Positions 46,650-57,672 of a DNA stretch of 64,000 bases are shown one piece after another (the stretch's first letter is position 1; every line of letters begins with the position of its first letter). The stretch comes from Nymphalis io (Eukaryota > Arthropoda > Insecta > Lepidoptera > Nymphalidae), in assembly GCF_905147045.1 (NCBI RefSeq), contig NC_065899.1, positions 632,501 through 696,500 of the forward strand, read 5' to 3'. Below the pieces are notes generated by a model that worked only from the letters and a program-made list of their open reading frames with translations, ran no database searches and was not told the DNA's origin. A program made the position numbers and the translations under genes.

Positions 46650-49150
46650 CTAGCCGCCTTCGCCTTGCCGGCCCGCAAGATGCCTCTTCACGCCTCGTTT
46701 GAAGGAACCCGGGTTGTAAGAGGAGGGGAACACGTGAGCTGGTAAGGAATTCCATTTTTTGGAAGTGCGACAAAGAAAGGAGTTGCCAAATTTCTTTGTT
46801 CGCGATGGAATTGATGTCACAGTTAGGCGGTGACATCGAGAACCAGCTCGCGTGGACTTAAGAAGGAAGGGGGAAGCAGGAATTAGAGAGAATAATTCCT
46901 CAGAGCACTCGCCGTGATACAGTCGATAGAAAGCGCTCAGTGCTGCTATCTCACGACGCAATTGTAAAGGTTCAAGGGTGTTTGTGACCTTTACGTCGCC
47001 AATAATGCGTACAGCACGTCGCTGCAACCGGTCCAAGGCCTCAAGTAGGTACTTAGCGGAGCCATCCCAAAGGTGCGAGCCATATTCCACGCAAGACCGT
47101 ACCTGTGTTTTGTACAGCAGGCACAGTTGTTGTGGCGTGAAAAAGCGCCGCACCTTGTTCAGAATTCCGAGTTTCCGTTCCCTTCCCTAATCCCTTGGAC
47201 TAAGGTCGCAGCGAACGTCAATCCCCAGCATGGCGATTTTGCTTTGCATCACCAGCGGAGTACCACAGAGGGAGGGAAGAGGGGAAAATGTTGACTTTTT
47301 CGCCGTGAGAGCGCATACCTGTGTTTTCTTGGCATTAAACTCAACAAGATTATCAGAGCCCCATTTGGCGATGAGATCTAACGTCCTATCGAGTTCAATG
47401 ACAAGATTCTCCCGCCTCTCCTCAGTTTCCGCCCGCCCAGCCACTGCGCGTCCGTGGTATCCACCATGCACTGTACTATCATCTGCATAGCAATGTATGT
47501 TCCCAAGGGAGAGCATTTCATTGATATGCAAAAGAAAGAGTGTGGGAGATAGCACAGATCCCTGGGGGACCCCAGCATTCACTACATAGAATTGTGAAGC
47601 GCAACCATCTACTAAAACACGAAGGCTACGCTTGTGTAGGAAGCTGGCAATCCAGGTGCATAGCTGAGCAGGCAGACCATATGCCGGTAGCTTGGAGAGA
47701 AGACTTCTGTGCCAGACCCTGTCGAAAGCCTTGGAGATATCGAGGCTGACAGCCAACGTTTCTCCATGCTTGTCGATAGCTTCACCCCAGAGGTGTGTTA
47801 CGTACGCTAGAAGATCACCTGTGGACCGTTTTGGTCGAAACCCGTACTGACGATCATTAATTAGACAGTGATCTTCTAGGTAATGGATCAGTTGGTTGTT
47901 TAAAATCCGTTCCATCACCTTACAAAGTACTGAGGTGATAGCTATTGGCCGATAATATGCCGGGTCAGACCGATCCCCTTTTTTGGGAACCGCTTGCACA
48001 TTAGCTCTTCTCCAAGCCTCCGGCACACTTCCCGAAGAGAGAGAAAGTTGGAACAGGCGCGTTAACACAGGAGACAGCTCCGCTGCGCACTTCTTCAGCA
48101 CTATGGCTGGTATTCCATCGGGACCGCTAGCTTTCCGTACATCAAGTGATTGCAGCTCCGCACGCACATCACGTTGCCTGATTTTAATGTCAGGCATCGT
48201 ATGGCCACATGCAGGTATTGTAGGTGGCAGTGCACTACAATCATCGATGACGGAATTGTCGGCAAAGAGTTTAGCCAGGAGATCAGCTTGCTCTTGCGGA
48301 CTGTGAGCTAGCGATCCGTCCGGATTTCTGAGCGGTGGCAGCGAAGGTTGGCAGAAATTGTTTTGCACAGACTTGGTCAGACGCCAGAAGCTACGGGAGC
48401 CCCTAGGATGCGAAACAAGGTCATGACCAATCTGTACAATGCGCTGTGCATCCGCTCTCATGTATGCCTTTCTACAGGACTTGGAATTTTTATTATAGTT
48501 TGCTTTCAGTGAGTCAATGTTAGATGCCCCGCTAATGCAGCCGTTGATCCACTTGCGATATGCCACCTGCTTAGATGATACAGCATCGGCACATTCACGA
48601 GTGAACCAACGGTTACGCGTACTCCTACTGACGAGATCTGAGCTAGGAATGTAGTATTCCATTCCCAGCATGATCTCGCCAGCAACAGTAGCGGCACTAG
48701 CTGTCGGGTCATTCCCACTAAAGCAACGTTCCTTCCAAGGGACGGACGCATAGTAATCGCGCATACCGTCCCAATCCGCCGACTTATAGTGCCAAACGCG
48801 ACGTTTGCATACCGCTAGTGGCGGCAGCTTGGCCTGTGGCACTCTGGTAGAAATAAGGCTGTGATCCGAAGAGCCAAGAGGAGCCTGAACCACAACCTGA
48901 TATTCCACCGGGTGAGAAGTCAGCAGAAGGTCCAGTAGAGAAGGTGCTTGCCCATCAATGTCTGGGATCCTGGTGGGCTGATCAACCAGTTGGGTCAAGT
49001 CATGTGTGAGAGCAAAAGCATGAGCAGTCCTTCCAGCATAGTCAGTTTTGAGGGATTTCAACCAGGATTCGTGGTGAGCATTAAAATCCCCCAAAAACAC
49101 CAATTCCGCGTTAGGAAATTGCTCTTGTGCAGCATCTGCATTGTAGGCAC
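46650..49150 (-). pseudogene. Endonuclease/reverse transcriptase of LINE-A, one in-frame stop
   Basis: The polyprotein would nick target DNA and copy the LINE RNA in the nucleus. Numbering from the open frame that starts at 49175: endonuclease motifs GDFNAHH at 29-35 and SSDH at 102-105 (the metal/His catalytic end of the EEP fold); reverse transcriptase motifs GPDGIP 351-356, YYRPIA 407-412, YGFRP 444-448, SLDISKAFD 477-485 (catalytic Asp), GVPQGSVLSP 535-544 and YADD 563-566 (catalytic Asp pair). The frame reaches a TAG at 47187-47189. It goes on in the same frame as KLGILNKVRRFFTPQQLCLL ... SKKWNSLPAHVFPSSYNPGS to a stop at 46650. From memory of relatives, a few codons just before KLGILNKV also seem missing. 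The first ten or so residues (MYLLSRWCS) are read from the flanking SINE and are not LINE protein. Confidence 0.88.
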
Positions 49151-49171
49151 TACACCAACGAGAAAGCAAAT
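49148..49171 (-). repeat. S4 SINE, head remnant on the far side of LINE-A
   Basis: cactacaccaacgagaaagc corresponds to ccactagaccaacgaggcag at the head of the intact S4 copy (20540-20555). It is the continuation of the S4 broken at 46532. About 6-8 bases of the S4 between the two parts are missing. Confidence 0.75.
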
Positions 49172-49788
49172 ACAAATATAATCCTTATTAAAACATTATA
49201 AATAAATTTTATAGTTAAATAAAAAATCACATTAGTCACTTAATATTACTTACGTGTCTGTTTCTTATCGCATTAACTTGTAACCAGTAAGTTAAAGTTG
49301 AACTATAAAAATAAACATCAATGTGGTCTGTTTTCTATCAACGAGTAATAATAGAATTGTATATGCGTTTCCATTGAAATGGCTTTAATTAAATTTTAGC
49401 TTTTGTTTTTATGATCTTATATTTTACATAACGGATTTTTTAATCAAAAATAGTGCACGAGTGAGTCGGTGTAATAAGTGACACAAGGGGCATGACGTAT
49501 GTGGTTGGATGGTGAATCATTGACGGGTCTGAGGATTTGTTTACACTACTTCTCGATGGTGACCATTTATCATTAGGGATTCAATTCGCTAGTCTGCCTT
49601 CTAAAATAATAAATATACTCCAAAAAAAAAGTAAATTTTATTATTTATTATTATGTAATATTTGTAGATTTCACTTTCGAATCGTTACGTAGATGCTGTT
49701 GTTAAAAACTGACACGAAACATTGTTGTCTCAAATGAAATACATAGTCTACTATATACTATTAAATTCATAAGCCGTGACCTGCCGTT
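49172..49788. other. Non-coding, with degraded S2-related piece
   Basis: 49462-49620 (gagtgagtcggtgtaataag, gatggtgaccatttatcatt, attcgctagtctgccttcta) is an old plus-oriented S2-type copy. No gene. Confidence 0.45.
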
Positions 49789-50062
49789 TACTGGTGGTAG
49801 AGCTTTGTACAAGCTTGTCTGGGTAGGTACCACCCACTCATCAAATATTCTACCGCAAAACAGTAGTACTTGGTATTGTGCGTAGTGTAATTACAGGCAC
49901 AAGGGACATAACTTAGTTCCCAAGGTTGGTGGCGCATTGGTGAAGTAAGCGATGGTTAACATTTCTTGTGCCAATTGTTCATGCCAATGTCTATGGGCGT
50001 TGGTGACCACTTACCATCAGGTGGCCCATATGCTAATCCGCCTTACTTACCTTAAAAAAAAG
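49789..50062 (+). repeat. S2 repeat, near full length
   Basis: tactggtggtagagctttgt, taggtaccacccactcatca, tagttcccaaggttggtggc, ttaccatcaggtggcccata, tgctaatccgccttacttac and an A-run. A small internal deletion removes the ttccggtttgaagggtgag part. Confidence 0.88.
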
Positions 50063-50962
50063 AATCGATTTTTTTGTAGTCCGACGAATAAGCAATTATT
50101 GCTTTTGACACAGAGCGTTCAACGTTTATTCGGTTCATTGTTTTAAAAGCAACAAAAGATTGTGAATTGTCAGTAAATTTCAAAACTCTGGAAAAATGAA
50201 AGATGAAACAAATTGAAATTAACTAAAAAATATTATAAAGATAACAACGATCACACTATCGTTTTGATCAACATTTTTTTATATGTCAATTGAGCGTCAA
50301 ATATCCTGCCGATATCACGTACAAAGACATAACAACCATGGCGTGTGTATTTCTCGTCTTACGTTCAATATATAACATAAACGAACATATACGATTGAAA
50401 TGTTTTCATTCATCACATCACACCGTGTTGAGGTTTTAAAACATAAATCAAACGTGAGCCGAGATGCGTCAACGTGTTAAACGTGTCACGTAGCAACGAG
50501 ACCGCGGATGTTCACCGAACACTCCATACCTCTCATTAAGAAAAAAAAAGTCAGTCCTCAACAGTTTTTAATTAACTTTATTAAAGCGCTGCAATTGTCC
50601 GTTAAAACGCTTGTATTTTTACTTTAGACGCCTAGTTTTTTTTTATACTCGGCCCCTTTTAACTGCTATTTATTCCTTATGCTAATATTTTAAAATACAC
50701 AACATTTAATTAAACGTACACATACATAATTGTATTTTTACGGGTTGTTTTTATTTATTGTTATTTAATTATAATGCTTATATATTTATGTTTCTTTTTT
50801 TGAAGGAGGAGTGGATATAAACATATTTTAGATTTATTCCATGCGATTGTCTTATAGTTTTGCTATATACCACAAACAGTTCTTGATTAATGTGTCTTTA
50901 TTTATATTCGCATTAGTTTTAGTTTTAAAATTTCGATAACTTGGCGATTTTTTAACGCTATC
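50063..50962. other. Non-coding stretch
   Basis: No gene. 50455-50530 is GC-richer (gagccgagatgcgtcaacgt; gtagcaacgagaccgcggat) and matches no repeat here. Confidence 0.4.
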
Positions 50963-51296
50963 ATTCTGGAATAGTATATAGTATAGTACAGTAACAGCCT
51001 GTTAATGTCCCACTGCTGGGCTAAGGCCTCCTCTCCCTTTTGAGGAGAAGGTTTGGAGCTTATTCCACCACGCTGCTCCAATGCGGGTTGGTAGAATACA
51101 CATGTGGCAGAATTTCAATAAAATTAGACACATGCAGGTTTCCTCACGATGTTTTCCTTCACCGTCAAGCACGAGATGAATTATAAACACAAATTAAGCA
51201 CATGAAAATTACGTGGTGCTTGCCCGGATTTGAAACCACGATCATCGGTTAAGATGCACGCGTTCTAACCACTAGGCCATCTCGGATTCTGGAATA
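50963..51296 (-). repeat. S1 SINE, full length with target-site duplication
   Basis: The element (50974-51285) is bounded by a perfect 11-base direct repeat attctggaata at 50963-50973 and 51286-51296. On the minus strand it starts ccgagatggcctagtggtta and ends ggctgttactgtactatact. This copy fixes both ends of S1 and its tail. Confidence 0.95.
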
Positions 51297-51599
51297 CATA
51301 ATGAATATCATAGACAATTATAGATCTCGACCAATGACATTGCATCGTGATCGCTATCATAGCGATAAGGCCGCCTCTTGTACAATTTTCTTATCTGTAT
51401 TTTATGTCAAGTTCAATAAAAAAGTATCTGTATTATATTGTCTGAATTAAAGATACTGCCTCAAAATCTCAAGGTATTTGTAGCTGGTACACACTTGGTA
51501 CTGTCAGGCCGGTGCAGTACTATGCCATCATTAGTTAATATATAGCTGAAATCATATGATTATTATAAAAATGTAAAGATTTGCTGATATAATATTGAC
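51297..51599. other. Non-coding stretch
   Basis: Nothing recognised. Confidence 0.4.
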
Positions 51600-51839
51600 G
51601 GGCCGGTTGGCGTGGTTGGTAGATACTTGCCTTTCACGCCGAAGGTTGTGGGTTCGATTCCCACCTGGGACAGACATTTGTGTGCATGAACATGTCTGTT
51701 TGTCCCGAGTCTGGGTGTAATTATCTATATAAGTATTTACAAAAGAAAAATAGTATATGCAGTGTATCAGTTGTCTGGTTTCCATAGTACGAGCTCTGCT
51801 TAATTTGGGATCCGTGAGATGGCCGTGTGTGAATAATGG
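51600..51839 (+). repeat. S3 SINE, near full length
   Basis: gccggttggcgtggttggta, tgcctttcacgccgaaggtt, gtgggttcgattcccacctg, then the S3 body to gatggccgtgtgtgaataat. The ATT tail is lost. Confidence 0.88.
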
Positions 51840-52922
51840 CTCATCAATTAAATACGCTTGTATCGAATACTTCTAAATGTTTAACCACCAACTCTAATCT
51901 AAAAGCTATTAAGGTTGTCACTGTACTTTTAGCTGCAGTTTTTGATAATACTTTATAATTTGTTTTATGTAAATTTCAAGAGCGTTTTAAATGAAGCGGT
52001 ACTTAAAGGTCACGTTGCTGTTACAAGGTTAAAAATCGTGTAAAAAAACTGGGTCTTAGTCTCTAACGATGGGTTTTTTTGAGTCTGGAAGAACCTGTTA
52101 TACAAACACTGTTTATTAAGTACAAGCTGATACAAATGGATAATTATAATTTAATCATAACATGAAAAAAAAGTCATAACCAAATAGAATGTTACGGGTA
52201 CACTCGCTCTCAATTAGAAAGCCTAGAATAAGTCGACAGTGGACTTGCTTCAGTTAAATGAACTGCCAGTGTCGTGTAATTACTGTAACAATTAAAAATA
52301 AACAATAGTATTTACATATAAAGCTTTCGTATACGTAATAATGATAAGATATAGTTAGCTTGTGTTATTAAACGTGATTGATACACTTCCGACACGCCCT
52401 GGCTTCATACGGGTAGCACTATTTTAGTTTCTCATCAAAAATATATAAGACTTTACTTATTACAATTAAAATAATTTGAATGAATATTTTATTGACAATA
52501 AAAAGTCTATATAATAACAAACATCTTTTTTTTTAATGTTGTTATTTCCTTCCTTTAGCTACGCTCACTGGTATATTAATAATAACCAACCTCTGAATCC
52601 AGCGCTTTACCGCTGTTTTTATCAGGTCGTCGAAAATATCTTCTATTAAAAATAAAACCGAAAACATACTTTAGTATAGCCATTTTTTTATTAATACGAT
52701 CGTTACAGTTTGCAAAAAGTACGTTGTTTGTGATTAATTACTCAGTTATAATAGACGAGTCGCGACTGTCGCAGGAACAAGACATTTTACCTTTCATCCG
52801 GTGGAAGTTGGTCCGTTGTGCAAACGAAGCGAAGGCATGTCACGTTTGTTTATGAACATGAAGTAATTCGTTAACAAAATGTTTAAAATGAAAGTCTTAA
52901 TATAGCTAATTCATTATTCATC
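51840..52922. other. Non-coding stretch
   Basis: No gene. 52390-52440 (gacacgccctggcttcatac) may be an end fragment of the gcagctagt element type. Confidence 0.4.
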
Positions 52923-53110
52923 ATTTGCACTGCGAAACTGTGGAATGCTTTGCCCGAGTCCGTATTTCCTGATAGGTACAATGTTGCTGTCTTCAAATCC
53001 AGAGTAAACAGGTTTCTTATAGGTAAGCGTGCTACATCCTAGACCTTGTCTATGCTTAACATCAGGCAAGTCAACGGTCAAACGCTGGCCTATTAATTAT
53101 AAAAAGCTAA
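52923..53110 (+). pseudogene. LINE-B: 3' fragment with reverse transcriptase C-terminus
   Basis: A short plus-strand frame reads [20 protein letters not shown], then [17 protein letters not shown], ending in TAG at 53040-53042. The [16 protein letters not shown]...FK..V.RFL pattern is the C-terminus of a lepidopteran CR1/jockey-type LINE. It matches LINE-A (KKWNSLPAHVFPSSYNPGSF) in layout but not family. The 3' UTR has cttaacatcagg (53055-53066) and ends tattaattataaaaa. The frame is too short for standard open-frame searches. Everything upstream of it is missing. Confidence 0.8.
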
Positions 53111-53122
53111 ACCATTTATAAA

Positions 53123-53165
53123 TGACTAGATAATCGGCCCGGCTTCGCTCGGGTAAATAGAGGAA
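53123..53165 (-). repeat. Fragment of gcagctagt-type element
   Basis: actagataatcggcccggct followed by tcgctcgggtaaat resembles the 3' end of that element read backwards. Confidence 0.4.
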
Positions 53166-53224
53166 AATGTATTTCGTATTTGCGTAGGAAAAGATTCATA
53201 CATTTTAATGTAATAATTATTTAC

Positions 53225-53440
53225 TGGAATTCCTTACCAGCTCACGTGTTCCCCTCCTCTTACAACCCGGGTTCCTTCAAACGAGGCGTGAAGAGGCATC
53301 TTGCGGGCCGGCAAGGCGAAGGCGGCTAGTGCAGAACGTTTTTCCCGTCTGTACTGGCCGTCGTCGCGTTTGGACTCTACTACCACTTACCATCAGGTGG
53401 AGTAGAGTCATTTGCCCTCCCGGCAAATATATAAAAAAAA
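53225..53440 (+). mobile_element. LINE-A 3' end, second copy
   Basis: A 208-bp match to the 3' end of LINE-A (reverse of 46551-46761) with one difference: A at 53425 where LINE-A has G on its own strand (46554). An A-run follows. It encodes the last 33 residues (WNSLPAHVFPSSYNPGSFKR onward), the stop and the whole 3' UTR with hairpin (53373-53409). A 5'-truncated insertion. Confidence 0.93.
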
Positions 53441-53951
53441 AATACTGTCATTTCTAATGATGTAATACTTTTTTTAAAATTCCGTATCGGAAAAGTTTTA
53501 TTTAAAAACGAGCTATGTACTCGGATCTTAACTTTGTAGTCGGATTTGAACATGTGTACAGTCGTGGGGATATAAGTTAGATTGCGCCCTGCCTAGGGCG
53601 TTTCCGATATCTTCGCTGCTCCAAAAATGATTTTAAGATATAGTACATATAAGATGACAAATAGTATAACGAATGATAAAAATAAAAGATGTACTAAAAA
53701 GTTATAGAAAAAAATAATAACTTGATTCAATGTAATCTAACTAATTAAACTATAGGAATAAAATGAAACAATTTCATGCAAACTTTAGCCCTACAACTAA
53801 GGAATAGGTTACATTAGAAACGGACAGAAAGGCAAAAAAAGATTGTCTTGGTAACTCGCTGGTTATTTTGAAATCACAGACAGACACTTTTACTTATTTG
53901 TATAGATTTTCAAAGTAAAAAGTGCCTCGAGGTACAGTCAATTAAAGATAT
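53441..53951. other. Non-coding stretch
   Basis: No gene or repeat recognised. Confidence 0.4.
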
Positions 53952-54269
53952 ATAGTAACTGCCTGTCAATGTCCCACTGCTGAGCTAAGACCTCTTCTCC
54001 TTTTTTGAGGAGAAGGTAAGGAATTATCTCCAAAGCTTATTCCACCACGCTGCTCCAATGCGGGTTGGTGGAATACACATGTGGCAGAATTTCAGTGAAA
54101 TTAGACACATGCAGGTTTCCTCACGATGTTTTCCTTCACCCTAATGCACGAGATAAATTATAAACACAAATTAAGCACATGAAAATTCAGTGGTGCTTGC
54201 CCGGGTTTAAGCCTACGATGATCGTATCGGTTAAGATTCATGCGTTTTAACCACTAGGTCATCTCGGCT
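53952..54269 (-). repeat. S1 SINE, full length
   Basis: aactgcctgtcaatgtccca, ttccaccacgctgctccaat, ctcacgatgttttccttcac, tggtgcttgcccgggtttaa and aaccactaggtcatctcggc. It has a small insertion in the ccttctcc region and a duplicated gatgatcg-like piece near the head. Flanks tcaattaaagat and tcaaattgaagat could be an imperfect target-site duplication. Confidence 0.9.
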
Positions 54270-54339
54270 TTTCAAATTGAAGATTCTATAGTAAATATAT
54301 TTAAAGTATCCAAATAATATTTCATTATAAGTGACGCTA

Positions 54340-54435
54340 AGTGGCATCTATGGCAGGGCGCGTCGTATCGACCAGTCTAAATATACACGGCGCGGGCGGC
54401 CGCTGCCTGTACACCGGGGCTTATTGTTTTGACAA
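54340..54435 (+). repeat. GC-rich repeat unit, copy 1
   Basis: A 34-base stretch (54356-54389) containing gtcgtatcgaccagtctaaa is exactly repeated at 57605-57638. Looser similarity runs on for about 35 bp (ggcggccgctgcct / ggcgaacgctacct). The surroundings are GC-rich. It may be a dispersed element; the function is unknown. Confidence 0.6.
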
Positions 54436-55471
54436 CCGCCATCATGAGGCTTCGTGTCCTTTTTTTCAAGAAACAATTGTTTATGCCTCGTGACTTACAA
54501 AACTCATAAATCATTTACGTCGTTCTAAAACAAGTTTTCGTTAATATGTCTATATTCTATACCAATACCATGCGATGCATACATATGCAGTAAATAATCT
54601 TGTAAGCATAAACTATATTATGGTTTTAATTTAAAACACTGAACAATTCGAGATAAAACCACTTTCAAACATCATTTTAAAAAGAGAATACTTGCAATGT
54701 TCGTTTTTAAGGAATTACTAATACCCCTATTCAATAGTCTAATCTATTAAATCTATCATTCGTACGTTAACGAGATTCATTATTAAGCAACTCATTCAAT
54801 CTTTTTCATTCGTTATACGATATTTTTTGTTTTTTTTTTTTAATTGAAAAGAAAATTTAAATGGCCGTCACGACAGATCAATGTTATCGAAACGATTCAC
54901 AACACTAATAGCTACTACTAATTTATAAAAGGACTCAGACGATTTTAGAACTAGTCAAAAAGCATGTAGTTCCGTCCTTTTAGACATGAAGACGCTTTCG
55001 AATGAGGAAACGTTCATTCGACGAGATTTCATTCAGACCTTGGATACGAAACGTATACACGTGAATCCGTTGCAACTTTGCGTCCTTCTGATGTCAGTCA
55101 CGTTTATCATTTTAATAAAAAAAAACGGCAAGGAATTTAATTGATAAGAACAAATTAAAATGTGTTCTTATATGTTACCAAGAAAACTAAAACAAAAAAA
55201 TAATAAGTTTACTTTTCAGGAAGAATGAGAAACCGAATAAAAGTCAACTTAACAGTACATATTGAATACACGAATGCAGCATCGTGTAATAATATCCCTT
55301 TATTTATATTTATATATTGATGCCAATAAGATAATAATCGGTGAAAACTATTCATGAAAGACATATAATGTAATTAATAATATCTTTATAATGTTTACAG
55401 AAAAGGCGGCGACAGTATATTTATGATTAATTTGATAGAAAAGTTGTTATGTATTAACCATATGTATGTTT
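54436..55471. other. Non-coding stretch
   Basis: AT-rich; no gene or repeat recognised. Confidence 0.4.
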
Positions 55472-55744
55472 ATAACCGATGATCGTGGGTTCAAACCCGG
55501 GCAAGCACCACTGAATTTTCATGTGCTTAATTTATGTTTATAATTCATCTCGTGCTAGACGGGGAAGGAAACCATCGTGAGGAAACCTGCATGTGTCTAA
55601 TTTCATTGAAATTCTGCCACATGTGTATTCTACCAACCCGCATTGGAGCAGCGTGGTGGAATAAGCTCCAAACCTTCTCCTCAAAAGGGCGAGGAGGCCT
55701 TAGCCCAGCAGTGGGACATTAACAGACTGTTACTGTACTGTATG
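55472..55744 (+). repeat. S1 SINE, head-truncated
   Basis: It begins within the head at ataaccgatgatcgtgggtt and is otherwise complete to ccttagcccagcagtgggac, ctgttactgtactgt. It is close to the 50974 copy. Confidence 0.9.
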
Positions 55745-57227
55745 AGGATAAATATCGCCTTCTATATTTTGCAATACGAAATAGTAGTTACAGAATTATT
55801 ACGAAACATTAAAAAAAACTCGTGAACACGATTCTCGATACATGTTAGGTTTGCGTGTGTGCGAATGTTTATTATATCTCATTGTTCACAAAAAAGCCAG
55901 ATAAAAATCAAGGGTGGTTTATTGATACAAATATATTATACGTATGCTGCCAACAATAGCAAGAGAACTGTCGGAAGTCGATTCTCAAGCAACTTCCTAT
56001 ACGAGGGGATGCGACCTCTCGACTTATTTAAAAGAAAAAATTACAAGATGCGAGTCACCGCGAGTAGGGTTCCACGCGCACGTCATTTTTTATATACGTA
56101 TATAAATATTTTATTAATCGTATCCTATGCGAGCTGTTAGTTCACTTAAGTTATTAAAAAAGAGTGAAACAACAAAAGTCACTAGCACTTCTATTTATTT
56201 AAAAGTATTTATATCATAATTATCCTAATTTACATTGAATTATTTTCCTTATGTCACTTTTACTACGTGATTCGCGAAGGATCTTCAAAGGGTCTGACGG
56301 CAATTGGTTCAAAATTTAGTCTTGTTGCTAGTTCAGACCGGCTGGCAGAAACCAGGTCCGTAGCTGAACAGCAATTCGACTAATTAGTAAAATGTATCGA
56401 TTATATACGCATATATTGCTGATACGCAATGACGCTGACAGCTTAATGAATACGAAAATCGTCTATACTCTTAGTAATAAATAGTTATTATAATACTAAA
56501 ACCGATATGTTTGAATTGAAAGAAATTAAGGGTGGTATACCCCTCGTTATGTATTCACGTTAAGACCTTAAACTCTACATAAAGACCGGCTGTCATCAGC
56601 TTTGATTGCTGATTTTTACATTACAGGAACTATAAGTAAGTGATCTTAATAGAATCAATTAATTGAAAAATTATAATAAAATGATGAAAATTTATTAGTT
56701 TCTGATTTATTCCTTTGTATTCATCCAATTACCTATCTGAATGCCAAATTTGAACTTTCTAGGTCATCTGAAACTGGGTTAGAGTTTTGATCTATAGGTC
56801 AGTCAGTGAAAAAAGGCGATTTTTGGACGTTAATATCTAAATAACCGTTTGAAGTGTGTTTATGAAATTTGGAGCACATATGTATCTCACAAATCTCAAT
56901 GTATAAACAAAATTTGACATGTTTATGTGAAATAGTTTTTGAGTTATGAGGTGGTCAAAAGTGGCTCCAAATGGTTCATGTAATATTACACACGGTGCTG
57001 CTCGCCAGTTCTGTTAGCTTGAACTTGGCTTGACACGTTACTGCGTGTCTAGATGTATATATATAGATTAGGGATGTATATAATAGACATTGTACAACGT
57101 TTTTGACGTAGAACCATCATAATACCGTAATGAGTTATTACAGAAATAAATCAGACAGACATTTAGGTTATCTGAAGGTAAGCTATCTTTCATCCTTGCA
57201 AATAAATATTTATATTACAACAAGTAT
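55745..57227. other. Non-coding stretch
   Basis: No convincing gene; the 93-codon frame at 55859-56140 has no recognisable features. 56700-56980 (aactttctaggtcatctgaa; gttaatatctaaataaccgt) resembles a dispersed repeat I cannot name, with only one copy here. Confidence 0.35.
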
Positions 57228-57296
57228 ATAACCTTCTCCTCAAAAAGGGAGAGAGGAGGCCTTAGCCCAGCAGTGGGACATTCACAGGCTGTTATG
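57228..57296 (+). repeat. S1 SINE, 3' fragment
   Basis: aaccttctcctcaaaaaggg, ggccttagcccagcagtggg and acattcacaggctgttatga. Confidence 0.85.
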
Positions 57297-57348
57297 AGAA
57301 GTATATAAACCAGTACTTTTATATTTAATGCCATTCTAAATATTTTAT

Positions 57349-57350
<2 letters not shown>

Positions 57351-57379
<29 letters not shown>
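57351..57379. repeat. (TA)n microsatellite
   Basis: About 14 uninterrupted TA units. Confidence 0.95.
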
Positions 57380-57383
<4 letters not shown>

Positions 57384-57449
57384 TTTATTATATTGACACA
57401 CATCGTTTATACCGAAAAATTGAAAATTTGGCAGTTGAACAACGATCAG

Positions 57450-57515
57450 TCCACTGTTACTGGTACCACTGGTACCTACCCAGACGAACAAACACAAAGC
57501 CTTAGTAGAATAATG
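57450..57515 (-). repeat. S2 repeat, short fragment
   Basis: tggtacctacccagacgaac then aaacacaaagccttagtaga is the S2 beginning read backwards. Confidence 0.5.
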
Positions 57516-57597
57516 AACAATAAACATGAAAACCGACGCAAAGGACCCACGTAATTTTTCATCAGGATTGCACAATGGAATTCTAAGTAGGAAACCC

Positions 57598-57672
57598 GGA
57601 CGCGGGGCGCGTCGTATCGACCAGTCTAAATATACACGCGCTGGCGAACGCTACCTCGGACAGGAGCCTATT
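57598..57672 (+). repeat. GC-rich repeat unit, copy 2
   Basis: Carries the same 34 bases as 54356-54389, in the same orientation, followed by the looser GC-rich similarity to about 57672. Confidence 0.6.

Larger units (their letters stand above)
46533..49150 (-). mobile_element. LINE-A: 5'-truncated non-LTR retrotransposon, nearly intact frame
   Basis: About 2.6 kb of a jockey/CR1-type LINE lying on the minus strand. Its A-rich 3' end shows as a T-run at 46533-46546. The 3' UTR is about 100 bp and includes a strong hairpin. Upstream comes one long frame with endonuclease C-terminus, linker, reverse transcriptase and C-terminal region, broken by one stop. The 5' end cuts into the endonuclease domain, so ORF1 and the first part of the endonuclease are missing, as is usual for aborted reverse transcription. 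It is inserted inside an S4 SINE. G+C is well above the surroundings. The clade is inferred from motifs; a phylogeny would decide it. Confidence 0.92.

Noticed and set aside
47187..47189. Frameshift between the two LINE-A open frames
   Set aside because: The codon phase is the same on both sides; the break is an in-frame TAG, not a frameshift.
51601..51670. Possible tRNA-Glu gene
   Set aside because: A and B boxes are present, but acceptor-stem ends do not pair, and the tRNA-like part continues into the S3 body seen in five copies. SINE head only.
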